A stretch of DNA of 64,000 nucleotides from Rhodobacter sp. (GTDB lineage: Bacteria; Pseudomonadota; Alphaproteobacteria; Rhodobacterales; Rhodobacteraceae), in the NCBI GenBank assembly GCA_027490955.1, contig JAIXXB010000023.1, positions 124,001 through 188,000 of the forward strand. Reading direction: 5' to 3'. Of this stretch, positions 35,874 to 44,360 are shown piece by piece. How positions within the stretch are numbered: the first letter of the stretch is position 1; every line of letters begins with the position of its first letter. The notes beneath the pieces were generated by a model, which did no database searches, had not been told where the DNA came from, and saw only the letters and a list, made by a program, of their open reading frames with translations. Both the position numbers and the translations under genes were made by a program.

Positions 35874-37481
35874 TTGCAGTCCAAATTTTTTCGCTCGTCT
35901 GTACCGCTGATTTTGGCGGTCTCTTTGTGTGCTGCGCTGTCTGCACCTGTGCGTGCCGAGCCGCTTGGCCCTGCCTTTGCCAAATCGGTCGCTGTGGCGG
36001 CCGAGCAGGATGAGACATTGGCAAGTTTTTACGCTGCGCGCTCTTTTGCGCCGATGTGGACGGGGCCTGCGGACACGGCGCGCCTCACCGCGCTGATGGA
36101 GGCGCTGGATGCGGCGGGTGCGCATGGATTGCCCACCGCGCGTTATAATGTCGCCGCCCTGCGCGCCGCAGCCGATTCGGCGCGCAGCCAAGGCGATTTG
36201 GGCCGCCTTGATGTCGCATTGAGCGCGGCGTTTTTGGCCTATGGGCGTGATTTGTCATCGGGGGCACTGGAACCTTCCCGCGTGGACAAGGGTATTTTGC
36301 GCCAAATTGTTCGCCCAGATCCGTGGTTGATGTTGGCGGCGATGGAATTTGCCCAAGACCCTGCGGATTATTTGAACAGATTGGCCCCGAAATCCCCTGC
36401 CTATGCAAAGCTGATGGCCGAAAAAGCCGCGCTCGAGGCGCGGGCGGCGCGTGGCGCATGGGGCGGGCCTATTCCCGCGCGCACCTTGGCCGAAGGTGAC
36501 AGCGGCCCTGCTGTAATTGCCCTGCGCAACCGATTGATCGAACTGGGATATTTGCCGCAAACCGCGCTGTCCACCTATGATGGGACGATGATGCGCGCGG
36601 TGCAGAAATTCCAGCGCGAACAGGGGTTGAATGCCGATGGTGCGGCGGGCGAGACAACGATTGCCCTGTTGAATGCGGCACCCAGCGCGCGGTTGGCCTC
36701 GGTGATTGTGGCGCTAGAGCGCTTGCGCTGGATGGGCAACACCCCGCTGGGCAGCCGCCATATTTGGGTCAACCAACCTGACTTTACTGCGAAAATCATC
36801 GATGATGGCGCCGTCACGTTCCGTACCCGCGTGGTGATTGGCAAAAATGTGCCCGACCAGCGCAGCCCCGAATTTTCCGATGAAATGGAATATATGGCCA
36901 TCAACCCCAGTTGGGGCGTGCCGCGGTCGATCATCGTGAAGGAATATCTGCCCCTGTTGCAGGCCAACCCGAATGCGGTGGCGCATTTGCAGGTGATCGA
37001 TGGCAATGGTCGCGTGGTGCCGCGCGGGGCGGTGAATTTTGCCAGCTATTCGGGGAAAACCTTTCCCTTTGGGCTGCGCCAACCCCCGTCGGATGGCAAT
37101 GCCTTGGGGATTGTGAAATTCATGTTCCCCAATGAAAACAACATTTACCTGCATGATACGCCATCCAAAAACCTGTTCGATAACGAGGTGCGGGCCTATT
37201 CGCATGGCTGCATCCGTGTGGGCGATCCGTTGGATTTGGCCTATGCCCTGCTGGCGCGCCAAACCGATGATCCCAAGGGCGTGTTTCAGGCTGCGCGCGA
37301 TACGGGCAAGGAAACCAATATCCAGTTGGAACAGAAAATCCCCGTGCATTTGGTTTATTTCACGGCCTTTCCCGATGCTGGCGGCGAAGTGCGCTATCGC
37401 GCCGATGTCTATGGGCGCGATGCGGCCTTGTTTGACGCCTTGGTCGAGGCTGGTCTGGAATTGCCAGCTAAATCAGGGTAA
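35874..37481 (+). CDS. L,D-transpeptidase, YcbB/LdtD type
   Basis: A 535-aa periplasmic enzyme. Signal peptide residues 1-29 (FFRSSVPLILAVSLCAALSA, APVRAEP). A scaffold domain follows, then a peptidoglycan-binding domain (GDSGPAVIALRNRLIELGYL) near residue 225. The YkuD catalytic domain has NPSWGVPRSIIVKEYLP and the catalytic Cys in YSHGCIRVGDPLDLAYALL. It makes 3-3 crosslinks in peptidoglycan. The TTG at 35874, 5 bp after GAGGAT, gives a clean signal peptide; an upstream GTG at 35829 would add 15 residues without an RBS. Confidence 0.93.
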   Translation: MQSKFFRSSVPLILAVSLCAALSAPVRAEPLGPAFAKSVAVAAEQDETLASFYAARSFAPMWTGPADTARLTALMEALDAAGAHGLPTARYNVAALRAAADSARSQGDLGRLDVALSAAFLAYGRDLSSGALEPSRVDKGILRQIVRPDPWLMLAAMEFAQDPADYLNRLAPKSPAYAKLMAEKAALEARAARGAWGGPIPARTLAEGDSGPAVIALRNRLIELGYLPQTALSTYDGTMMRAVQKFQREQGLNADGAAGETTIALLNAAPSARLASVIVALERLRWMGNTPLGSRHIWVNQPDFTAKIIDDGAVTFRTRVVIGKNVPDQRSPEFSDEMEYMAINPSWGVPRSIIVKEYLPLLQANPNAVAHLQVIDGNGRVVPRGAVNFASYSGKTFPFGLRQPPSDGNALGIVKFMFPNENNIYLHDTPSKNLFDNEVRAYSHGCIRVGDPLDLAYALLARQTDDPKGVFQAARDTGKETNIQLEQKIPVHLVYFTAFPDAGGEVRYRADVYGRDAALFDALVEAGLELPAKSG

Positions 37482-37488
37482 ACCAAGC

Positions 37489-37508
37489 GCAGGGCCTATA
37501 GGCCCTGC
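37489..37508. other. 20-bp perfect palindrome between transpeptidase and lpxD
   Basis: GCAGGGCCTATAGGCCCTGC is self-complementary over 20 bp and sits 8 bp after the transpeptidase stop. It has no T-run, so it is either a weak terminator or attenuator, or an RNA-stabilising hairpin. Confidence 0.5.
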
Positions 37509-37525
37509 TGTGAAAGAGCCCGCCC

Positions 37526-38629
37526 ATGACAGCGCCTGTGTCCTTGTCTATTGCTGAAATTGCCGCGGCCCTTGGGGCAGAGGCGATGGGCGATACTGCG
37601 CTGCGCATTTCGCGTGCCGCCGAACCCCATAGCGCGGGGCCGCAGGATTTGGCGCTTGCCATGGATCCCAAATATGCCAGCGGCCTTGCCAAGGGCGGGG
37701 CTATTGCCGCGCTGCTTTGGATGGGGGCAGATTGGCAGGCGCTGGGGCTAAAGGCGGCCATTTACGCACCGCGCGGGCGGCTTGCCATGGCGGGCCTGTC
37801 CAAAATGCTGGATGCAGGGCCACAGATTGCCGCAGGCGTGCATGCGATGGCGCTGGTTGATCCGACGGCGCAGATTGGCGCTGGCGCTGCGATTGGCCCC
37901 TTTGTGACCATCGGCGCAGGCGCGATCATTGGCGCGCGCGCGCGCATTGCCAGCCATGTTTCCATTGCCGAGGGCGCGCGCATTGGCGATGACGCGCTGA
38001 TTGCCCAAGGCGCGCGCATTGGTGCGCGGGTGGTGATGGGCGCGCGCGCTGTGGTGCAGATGGGGGCGGTGATCGGCTCGGACGGGCTGTCCTTTGTCAC
38101 CCCTGAAAAATCGGGGGTTGAAGAGATTCGCGAAACCTTAGGCCAGCGGCAGGCGATCCGCCCGCAGGCATGGGCGCGCATCCATTCGCTGGGATCGGTG
38201 ACGATTGGCGATGATGTGGAAATTGGCGCGAATTGCGCGATTGATCGCGGCACGATTCGCGACACGATCATTGGGCGCGGAACCAAACTGGATAATCTTG
38301 TCCATATTGGCCATAACGTGCAGATTGGCGAGGATTGCATGATTTGCGGACAGGTGGGCATTGCAGGCTCGGCCCGGATCGGAGACCGCGTGGTGCTTGC
38401 AGGGCAGTGCGGCGTGAATGACAATATCTTTATTGGCGATGATGTGATCTGCGGGGGTGCGACAAAAGTATTCACCAATGTGCCAGCAGGGCGCGTTATG
38501 CTGGGCTATCCTGCGGTAAAGATGGAAACGCATATTGAACTGCAAAAGGCGCTGCGCCGCCTGCCGCGCCTTGCGGCCAAAGTTGCAAAACTTGCGGGTG
38601 ACACAGAACTGTCACCAAACAGTGATTAA
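37526..38629 (+). CDS. lpxD: UDP-3-O-acylglucosamine N-acyltransferase LpxD
   Basis: A 367-aa hexapeptide-repeat acyltransferase that adds the amide-linked 3-hydroxyacyl chain in lipid A synthesis. The N-terminal uridine-binding domain is followed by many I-G-x-x-x-x turns. The catalytic His is in [13 protein letters not shown]. The C-terminal helix has [16 protein letters not shown]. It stands outside the usual bamA-lpxD-fabZ-lpxA cluster. An acyl carrier protein and ketosynthase gene follow directly. Confidence 0.96.
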   Translation: MTAPVSLSIAEIAAALGAEAMGDTALRISRAAEPHSAGPQDLALAMDPKYASGLAKGGAIAALLWMGADWQALGLKAAIYAPRGRLAMAGLSKMLDAGPQIAAGVHAMALVDPTAQIGAGAAIGPFVTIGAGAIIGARARIASHVSIAEGARIGDDALIAQGARIGARVVMGARAVVQMGAVIGSDGLSFVTPEKSGVEEIRETLGQRQAIRPQAWARIHSLGSVTIGDDVEIGANCAIDRGTIRDTIIGRGTKLDNLVHIGHNVQIGEDCMICGQVGIAGSARIGDRVVLAGQCGVNDNIFIGDDVICGGATKVFTNVPAGRVMLGYPAVKMETHIELQKALRRLPRLAAKVAKLAGDTELSPNSD

Positions 38630-38671
38630 AGGGCCGCAGCACCACGCCAGAACCACGAGGGGATGATCCAG

Positions 38672-38971
38672 ATGAACCAAATGACCGCGCTTGACGCCCA
38701 GCTTGCCACTGCATCCAGCGATGTCTATCGTGTGATCGAAATCATCGCCCATCAGGCCATGGTGGATATCTCGCAGATTGCGCCGCAGACGAAGCTGGCC
38801 GATCTGGCCTTGGACAGTTTGGTGATGGTTGAAATTGTCTTTGCGCTGGAAGAGGCCTTTGGCATCACTATTCCCTTCAACGCCAATACGAAAACTGCTG
38901 TGGATGGCGGGTTTGACATGTCGACCCCTGCCGCCATTGCCGCCGCGATTGAGGCACTTCCCACTGTATGA
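38672..38971 (+). CDS. Acyl carrier protein, dedicated type (NodF-like)
   Basis: A 99-aa ACP. The phosphopantetheine Ser is in LADLALDSLVMVEIVFALEE, i.e. DSLVMVE in place of the housekeeping DSLDxVE. FGITIPFNANT follows, and the C-terminal helix is PAAIAAAIEAL. Length and motif point to a specialised rather than the general fatty-acid ACP. The ATG at 38672 has GAGGGG at workable spacing. It overlaps the ketosynthase by ATGA, so they form a working pair. Confidence 0.88.
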   Translation: MNQMTALDAQLATASSDVYRVIEIIAHQAMVDISQIAPQTKLADLALDSLVMVEIVFALEEAFGITIPFNANTKTAVDGGFDMSTPAAIAAAIEALPTV

Positions 38972-40188
38972 GGCGGATCGTCATCACGGGGGCGGGAACA
39001 GTCAACCCGCTGGGGCATGATGTGGCGCAAAGCTATGCTGCGCTGGCACAGGGGCGCTGCGCCATTGGCAGGCTGGAGATTGCGCAATCAGATCGGCTGA
39101 CCGCGCCGATTGGCGCGCAGGTGACGGGTTTTGATCCTGCCGCGCATTTTTCTGCGCGTGAGATGGCGATGTTGGACCCTTTTGCGCAATTCGCGCTGGT
39201 GGCCGCACGCCAAGCCTTGGCGCAATCGGGCCTGCCGGTTTCCGAAGACCTAGCGCTGCGCGCGGGCGTGATCATGGGCAATGCAGGCGGCGGGCTGGCC
39301 ACTGTCAACGATGCCTATCGCGCGGTTTATGAAGATGGCAAAAACCGCGTGGCCCCCCTGACCGTGCCGCGGCTGATGGGCTCGGCTGCGGCCAGCCATA
39401 TCTCTATGGCGCTGGGGCTGCGGGGCCCAAGTTTCGCAGTATCTTCGGCCTGTGCCTCGTCCAACCATGCCATGGGCCTTGCGCTGCAAATGCTGCGCTG
39501 TGGGGCGGCCGATGTCATGCTGACAGGCGGATCCGAGGCGATGCTGACCTTTGGCGGGCTAAAGGCATGGGAGGCGCTGCGCGTGATGTCCCCCGATGGG
39601 TGCCGACCCTTTTGCGCCAGCCGCAATGGCATGGTGCAGGGCGAAGGCGCGGCTGTTTATGTGTTTGAAACGCTTGACCATGCGCGCGCGCGCGGCGCTG
39701 TGATTCTGGCCGAAGTGCTGGGCTTTGCGATGACATCGGATGCCGCTGATTTGGTCATGCCATCGCAAACAGGCGCAGAAACGGCGATGCGCCTTGCCCT
39801 GCAAGATGCCGGCCTTGCGCCATGGGATGTGGATTATATCAATGCCCATGGCACGGGCACTGCCGCCAATGACCGTGTGGAAAGCGCGGCGATTCGGTCA
39901 GTATTTGGGGAGCATGCGCGCAAAGTGGCGATCTCTTCGACCAAATCTATGCATGGTCATCTGATTGGCGGGGCAGGGGCGGTTGAACTGCTGGCTTGCT
40001 TGATGGCGCTGCAAGACGGCGTCATTGCGCCGACTGTTGGCTATCGCATGGCCGATGCAGAATGCGATTTGGACTATGTGCCAAATACCGCCCGCCATGC
40101 ACCTGTGCGCATTGCCCTATCAAATGCCTTTGCCTTTGGCGGCATGAACGCCGCCATCATTTTGAGCCGTGCGCCGGACGCTGGTTAA
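38968..40188 (+). CDS. Beta-ketoacyl-ACP synthase II-like (FabF/NodE type)
   Basis: A 406-aa condensing enzyme. The Cys-His-His triad is complete: VSSACASSNHAMG, INAHGTGTAANDR and SMHGHLIGGAGAVE. The C-terminal NAFAFGGMNAAIIL is typical. It elongates an acyl chain on ACP by two carbons. Coupled to a private ACP and next to lpxD, it may make a particular acyl chain for lipid A or another envelope lipid; that link is inferred. It is more NodE-like than housekeeping FabF, judging from the RPFCASRNGMVQGEGA block. Confidence 0.9.
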   Translation: MRRIVITGAGTVNPLGHDVAQSYAALAQGRCAIGRLEIAQSDRLTAPIGAQVTGFDPAAHFSAREMAMLDPFAQFALVAARQALAQSGLPVSEDLALRAGVIMGNAGGGLATVNDAYRAVYEDGKNRVAPLTVPRLMGSAAASHISMALGLRGPSFAVSSACASSNHAMGLALQMLRCGAADVMLTGGSEAMLTFGGLKAWEALRVMSPDGCRPFCASRNGMVQGEGAAVYVFETLDHARARGAVILAEVLGFAMTSDAADLVMPSQTGAETAMRLALQDAGLAPWDVDYINAHGTGTAANDRVESAAIRSVFGEHARKVAISSTKSMHGHLIGGAGAVELLACLMALQDGVIAPTVGYRMADAECDLDYVPNTARHAPVRIALSNAFAFGGMNAAIILSRAPDAG

Positions 40189-40227
40189 ACCACCACGAAA
40201 CGCGGCCCTTGATCGCCGCCATCGCAT

Positions 40228-40253
40228 AAAAAACCCCGCCCAAAGGGGCGGGG
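40228..40253 (-). terminator. Rho-independent terminator of the IalB-like gene
   Basis: On the minus strand an 8-bp stem CCCCGCCC/GGGCGGGG with loop CTTT is followed by six T, 26 bp after the stop codon. Confidence 0.85.
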
Positions 40254-40278
40254 CCTGTCGTGCGTGCGATAGTAGGCC

Positions 40279-40845
40279 TTACTGAACGGGCTTGGTCTTT
40301 TCGAACAGATCGGTAAAGCCTGCCAGCGACAGGGTCAGGTTGACCTTCACATCCTTGGCCTTTGCAGGAACGATGGTCAGTTTCGCTGCCGTGCCAGCCT
40401 TCATCGCGTCCAATTCCTCGGCAGTAAAGCCCACGCGTGCAATGCAGCCATAGCCCGTGCAATAGGCAAAGGAATAGCCTTTGGCGGGCGCGTCATCGAC
40501 TTGGATGATCAAGCCAGCCTCTAGCAACGTCTCCAGCGGTACAACGACGACCGCACCTGCGACGGCTTCTTTGCCTTCGGGAATGGCAAACATATTGAAT
40601 TCGGCCACCGCGCCGCCCGTTTCGTCGCGCAACAATTGAAAGACTTGGCACGGGCCTTGACCCGCTTCAACTTTGGTGCAGCGCAATTCCCATGGATCGG
40701 ACTTTTCAGCCAAATAAACGTCACCCACCTGAGCTGTTTCAAGGGTTGGAATCTCTTTTACAGGTGCTGCATCTTGGGCCATGCTTGCCCCAGAAATCAG
40801 CGCCAGCGCGCAAGCCAAAGCCGTGGTCTTAAAAAAAGTGGTCAT
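40279..40845 (-). CDS. Invasion associated locus B (IalB) family protein
   Basis: A 188-aa secreted protein. The signal peptide is about residues 1-24 (TALACALALISGASMAQ). The mature part has WELRCTKVEAGQGPCQVFQL and YCTGYGCIARVGFT, with two Cys pairs that fit the IalB fold. IalB of Bartonella affects erythrocyte invasion, but in free-living alphaproteobacteria the family is a general periplasmic protein of unknown role. The ATG at 40845 gives a normal signal peptide; sixteen upstream codons do not. Confidence 0.85.
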   Translation of the reverse strand: MTTFFKTTALACALALISGASMAQDAAPVKEIPTLETAQVGDVYLAEKSDPWELRCTKVEAGQGPCQVFQLLRDETGGAVAEFNMFAIPEGKEAVAGAVVVVPLETLLEAGLIIQVDDAPAKGYSFAYCTGYGCIARVGFTAEELDAMKAGTAAKLTIVPAKAKDVKVNLTLSLAGFTDLFEKTKPVQ

Positions 40846-40974
40846 ATCTTTTCCTGTGTAATGCGTAAGGTCTCTGCCTGTGGCGCGGGCCATAGCACGT
40901 GGTTAAAGAATTGTCAGTGGGGGATGCACAGAAATCTGGCCCAAAGGCGGATCTGTGCCGAAATTCATCCGATG

Positions 40975-41035
40975 AAAAAGGGCCGGCAAGCCGACCCTTT
41001 TAATTATCTCCCTGTCGGACTGGCCGACTTATGCC
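40975..41035 (-). ncRNA. Putative small RNA C, complementary to small RNAs A and B
   Basis: Minus-strand layout: stem-loop GTCGG-CCAGT-CCGAC, the purine-rich AGGGAGATAATTAAAA, then terminator GGGTCGG-CTTG-CCGGCCC with five T (40975-40997). The box GGCCAGTCCGACAGGGAG pairs with 17 of 18 bases of the small RNA B linker and nearly as well with A. Read on the plus strand it would instead be a third copy of the A/B box, without a terminator. Confidence 0.4.
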
Positions 41036-41140
41036 AATCAACCTAGGCGCAAAAATTTCCTGCGTCAACGCGATTCTCAGCCGCCTGCGCAAGATTCTTG
41101 CGCAGGGAAAATCATCGGTTAAGTTAATGATTTTATAATG

Positions 41141-41220
41141 AAAAAAGGCCGCACCCTAGGGCGCGGCCAGTCAGACAGGGAGGAAGTCACAATCGCATCG
41201 CCCACAGGCTGCTGCGATGC
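41141..41220 (-). ncRNA. Putative small RNA B, anti-SD motif family
   Basis: Minus-strand layout: perfect 7-bp stem GCATCGC/GCGATGC with a 12-base loop (41195-41220), linker GATTGTGACTTCCTCCCTG then TCTGACT, and a ten-pair terminator hairpin from GGCCGCGCCC to GGGTGCGGCC (41147-41168, one G-U) followed by six T. The order stem-loop, CCTCCCTG box, terminator matches small RNA A, while the stems differ in sequence. It lies between the IalB-like and HerA-like genes. I could not find a clear promoter. Confidence 0.6.
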
Positions 41221-41237
41221 CTGCACTATGACGGCGA

Positions 41238-41246
41238 ATGGTTAAC
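41238..41246. promoter_or_regulatory. CtrA-like half-site ATGGTTAAC
   Basis: The reverse complement, GTTAACCAT, matches the TTAACCAT half-site described for CtrA in Rhodobacterales and rhizobia. It lies 18 bp upstream of the first stem of small RNA B and 64 bp upstream of the HerA-like gene start. Confidence 0.35.
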
Positions 41247-41309
41247 AATCTGTTTCGTTTGCGCGCGGCTTTCCGCTATCATAGGTTGAGATGGCAGATG
41301 GGGTGATTC

Positions 41310-42854
41310 ATGGGCGAGACGATTTTTGTAGGTGGTGGGGGCGAAGGATATAGCGCACCGCAAAACCTGCTGTTGAAATATGGCAATCGCCACGGCTTGA
41401 TTGCGGGGGCCACGGGCACGGGCAAAACTGTCACGCTGCAAGTGCTGGCCGAGGGGTTTTCCGCCGAAGGCGTGCCTGTGTTCATGGCCGATGTGAAGGG
41501 TGACTTGTCTGGCCTTGCGGCGGCGGGCAGCGAAAATCACAAATTGCACGAGGCTTTTTCCAAACGCGCCGCCCAAATCGGCCATACCATTGCCTACCGC
41601 GCCTATCCTGTGACCTTTTGGGATATGTTCGGGCAGGCAGGCCACCCCATTCGGGCAACAGTTGCCGAAATGGGCCCGCTGCTGCTGTCGCGCCTTTTGG
41701 AACTGACCGAACCGCAAGAGGGCGTATTGAATGTGGCCTTTCGGTTGGCCGACGAAGAACAATTGCCGCTGCTGGATTTAAAGGATTTGCAGGCGCTGCT
41801 GACCTTTATCGCCGAGCATGATTCAGAGATTTCTGCCCGCTACGGCCTTGTGGCCAGCACATCTATTGGTGCCATCCAGCGCCGGCTTTTGGTGCTGGAA
41901 AATCAAGGCGCCGCGCAAATGTTTGGCGAACCTGCTTTGGAACTGGCCGACCTGATGCGCGTTGATGCGAACGGGCAGGGCGTGGTCAATATTCTGGCGG
42001 CGGATAAGCTGATGAATTCCCCGCGCCTCTATGCCACGTTCCTGTTGTGGCTGTTGTCCGAATTGTTCGAAGACCTGCCCGAAATCGGCGATCCCGAAAA
42101 GCCAAAGCTGGTGTTCTTTTTTGACGAGGCGCATTTGCTGTTCAATGATGCCCCGCGCGCGCTGGTGGAAAAGGTTGAACAAGTGGCCCGCCTGATCCGA
42201 TCGAAAGGCGTGGGGATTTACTTTATCACGCAAAACCCCGCCGATGTGCCCGAGGTGATTTTGGGCCAGCTTGGCAACCGCGTGCAGCACGCCCTGCGCG
42301 CCTTTACGGCCAAGGATCAAAAGGATTTAAAGGCCGCATCGGAAACCTATCGCCCAAATCCGCGCTTTGACATCAGCGATGCCATCCGCGATGTCGGCAC
42401 GGGCGAGGCGGTGACGTCCTTTTTGGAAGCCAAGGGCATTCCAGGCGTGGCCGAACGCACAATGGTGCGCCCGCCAAACAGCCAACTTGGGCCGATTGAC
42501 CCGATGCTGCGCGCAGGCGTGATTGCCACCTCGCCCATGGGTGCGAAATACAACACGCCCATTGACCGCGATTCTGCCTATGAACGCCTGCGCGGCAAAG
42601 CCGAAGCCGCCGCGCGCGAGGCAGAGGCCGCCGAGGCCCACGCCCGCGAGGATGAGGCCCGCCGAAAAGAGGACGAGCGCGAATACTCCCGCGCCCGCCG
42701 CTATGACGGGGAAGGCTACCGCGAACCCGCGCGCCGTGCATCGCGCAGCGACAGCCTTGGGACAACCCTTGCCAAAAGCTTTGTCCGCCAACTGGGCACC
42801 CGCACAGGCCAAGCTGTGGTGCGCGGGATTTTGGGCAGCATGTTCAAAAGGTAA
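41310..42854 (+). CDS. HerA/VirB4-like ATPase, DUF853 (YjgR) family
   Basis: A 514-aa P-loop ATPase. Walker A is [18 protein letters not shown] near residue 35; Walker B is [12 protein letters not shown]. The arginine-containing [37 protein letters not shown] (quoted in part: [20 protein letters not shown]) is diagnostic. A Glu/Arg/Ala-rich coiled segment at about 425-475 precedes a conserved [19 protein letters not shown] C-terminus. The physiological role of YjgR proteins is not established. Single gene; start follows GGGGTGATTC. Confidence 0.9.
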   Translation: MGETIFVGGGGEGYSAPQNLLLKYGNRHGLIAGATGTGKTVTLQVLAEGFSAEGVPVFMADVKGDLSGLAAAGSENHKLHEAFSKRAAQIGHTIAYRAYPVTFWDMFGQAGHPIRATVAEMGPLLLSRLLELTEPQEGVLNVAFRLADEEQLPLLDLKDLQALLTFIAEHDSEISARYGLVASTSIGAIQRRLLVLENQGAAQMFGEPALELADLMRVDANGQGVVNILAADKLMNSPRLYATFLLWLLSELFEDLPEIGDPEKPKLVFFFDEAHLLFNDAPRALVEKVEQVARLIRSKGVGIYFITQNPADVPEVILGQLGNRVQHALRAFTAKDQKDLKAASETYRPNPRFDISDAIRDVGTGEAVTSFLEAKGIPGVAERTMVRPPNSQLGPIDPMLRAGVIATSPMGAKYNTPIDRDSAYERLRGKAEAAAREAEAAEAHAREDEARRKEDEREYSRARRYDGEGYREPARRASRSDSLGTTLAKSFVRQLGTRTGQAVVRGILGSMFKR

Positions 42855-42958
42855 CCTGAATGGCTGAACCCCTCAGATTGCTGCGCAAATCGCATGTGCT
42901 TTGCCCCGTTCAGACTGCGGGGTGTCAAAAGTAACTTGTTCACAAAGGAGCAATAGCA

Positions 42959-44203
42959 ATGGCTTTTTCCGCCGCTGAAGTTTATCTTTTGGAACTGATC
43001 AATCGGGGCCGTCTTGATCCTGCGGCCGAAGCCGCCCGTTTTGGCATCAGCCTGAACGCAGGTCTGGCCGCGGGCACAATTTCGACGGCAGCAAAGCAGG
43101 TGCTCGCCCCGAATACGCAGTTGGAAAAGGCTGCCATTGGCCATTCCAAATGGATGATCGCCAGCGATGTCTTTTCCCATACGGGCAAAGGTGGCAGCCA
43201 GCCCAGCGACCGCGCCGCAGCGGCGGGCTATACGGGCGCAGTTGGGGAAAACATCGCTTGGGTTGGCACGACGGGATCGATTTCGATCAATGCCAGCACT
43301 GTGAACACCCATTATCGCGGCCTTTTCCTCAGCGAAGGTCACCGCGTCAACACCATGAATGCCACCTATGTCGAGATTGGCCTTGCCGAGGAACTTGGCG
43401 CCTTTACCCAGTCGGGCCGAACCTATAATTCGGCCATGTTGACCGAAGTTTTCGGGATACGCGCGGGCGGGGTGTTTTTGACGGGCGTGGCCTATAACGA
43501 TAGAAATGGCAATAACTTCTATGACATAGGCGAAGGGCGCGGCAGCGTGACCTTTACCGCGCAGGGCAAAAGCGCCACTGCCGCATCGACGGGGCTATAC
43601 GCGCTGCGCTTGAACACCGATGCCAGCCAAGACATCACAGGCACTGTGGGCAGCAGGGCCTTTTCGGTGGAACTGGATATGGCCAGCGAAAATGCCAAAT
43701 TGGATGTGGTGGGGGGCAATACGTTCTTCACCTCGACCGATATCGTGCTGAAAACGGGCATACACAATGCGCGGCTTTTGGGCGTGGCGGATTTGGATGC
43801 GACAGGCAATGCCAATGCGAACCAATTGATGGGCAATAAGGGCGATAATGGCCTGTCGGGCATGGACGGCAATGATCGATTGTTTGGCGGACAGGGCTTT
43901 GACACGCTGACAGGCGGTGCGGGCGATGATGTGCTGGGCGGCGGAAGTGCGGCGGATGTGTTTGTCTTTGCTGATGGTTTTGGCACCGACCAGATCACCG
44001 ATTTCTTGTTGGCTGACAGCGATATCCTGCGCCTTGATGATGCCATTTGGGGCGGGGCAGCCAAAACCGCCGCCGAGGTGCTGACCGAGTTTTCCAGCGT
44101 GGTTGGGGGCAATCTGGTGCTGAACTTTGGCCTTGGCGAAGTGCTGACTTTAACAGGCGTGGGCAGCACCGCAGGGCTGGCTGCGGTGATTGAGATTGTC
44201 TAG
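42959..44203 (+). CDS. CAP (SCP/PR-1) domain protein with RTX repeats, type I secreted
   Basis: A 414-aa protein without a signal peptide. Residues 1-150 are a bacterial CAP domain: IGHSKWMIASDVFSH, GENIAWVG and FLSEGHRVNTMN carry the His-Glu-Glu-His tetrad. A middle domain of about 100 residues (YNDRNGNNFYDIGEGRG) resembles a carboxypeptidase-regulatory-like beta fold. Residues about 285-330 hold RTX nonapeptides (GMDGNDRLFGGQGFDTL, TGGAGDDVLGGG), followed by a hydrophobic acidic C-terminus that suits type I secretion. No secretion ABC genes are nearby. RBS AAAGGAG. The target of the CAP domain is unknown. Confidence 0.88.
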   Translation: MAFSAAEVYLLELINRGRLDPAAEAARFGISLNAGLAAGTISTAAKQVLAPNTQLEKAAIGHSKWMIASDVFSHTGKGGSQPSDRAAAAGYTGAVGENIAWVGTTGSISINASTVNTHYRGLFLSEGHRVNTMNATYVEIGLAEELGAFTQSGRTYNSAMLTEVFGIRAGGVFLTGVAYNDRNGNNFYDIGEGRGSVTFTAQGKSATAASTGLYALRLNTDASQDITGTVGSRAFSVELDMASENAKLDVVGGNTFFTSTDIVLKTGIHNARLLGVADLDATGNANANQLMGNKGDNGLSGMDGNDRLFGGQGFDTLTGGAGDDVLGGGSAADVFVFADGFGTDQITDFLLADSDILRLDDAIWGGAAKTAAEVLTEFSSVVGGNLVLNFGLGEVLTLTGVGSTAGLAAVIEIV

Positions 44204-44360
44204 GCAGCGTGGGGAAAGCCGCGCCTAAAGTTTGGACAAATCAAGAAACCGCACTGCGATGTCGGACTGTGCGGCCAAAACCTGCTGCGAATGGCATCGC
44301 CATCCGTGAATACCGCAACAATCCCTCCCTTTGGGCAGGCTGGGATCGTGCAATCCCACC

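Larger units (their letters stand above)
40846..41309. other. 464-bp intergenic region carrying small-RNA-like structures
   Basis: No protein gene is supported. It holds, in order, a 7-bp inverted repeat GCACAGA/TCTGTGC (40926-40958), a minus-strand terminator (40975-40997), the antisense linker box (41008-41025), small RNA B (41141-41220) and a CtrA-like ATGGTTAAC (41238-41246). Promoters for the IalB-like gene and the HerA-like ATPase must also lie here. Confidence 0.6.

Noticed and set aside
40926..40958. 7-bp inverted repeat GCACAGA/TCTGTGC as a further small-RNA stem
   Set aside because: It lies downstream of the small RNA C terminator on the minus strand, and its plus-strand reading ends without a terminator; noted only as part of the intergenic region.
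44230..44360. Possible fourth small-RNA copy: TGTCGGACTG, a CCCTCCCT run and the hairpin TGGGAT/ATCCCA downstream of the CAP-RTX gene
   Set aside because: The elements are in a different order and spacing from small RNAs A and B and there is no T-run; probably chance.
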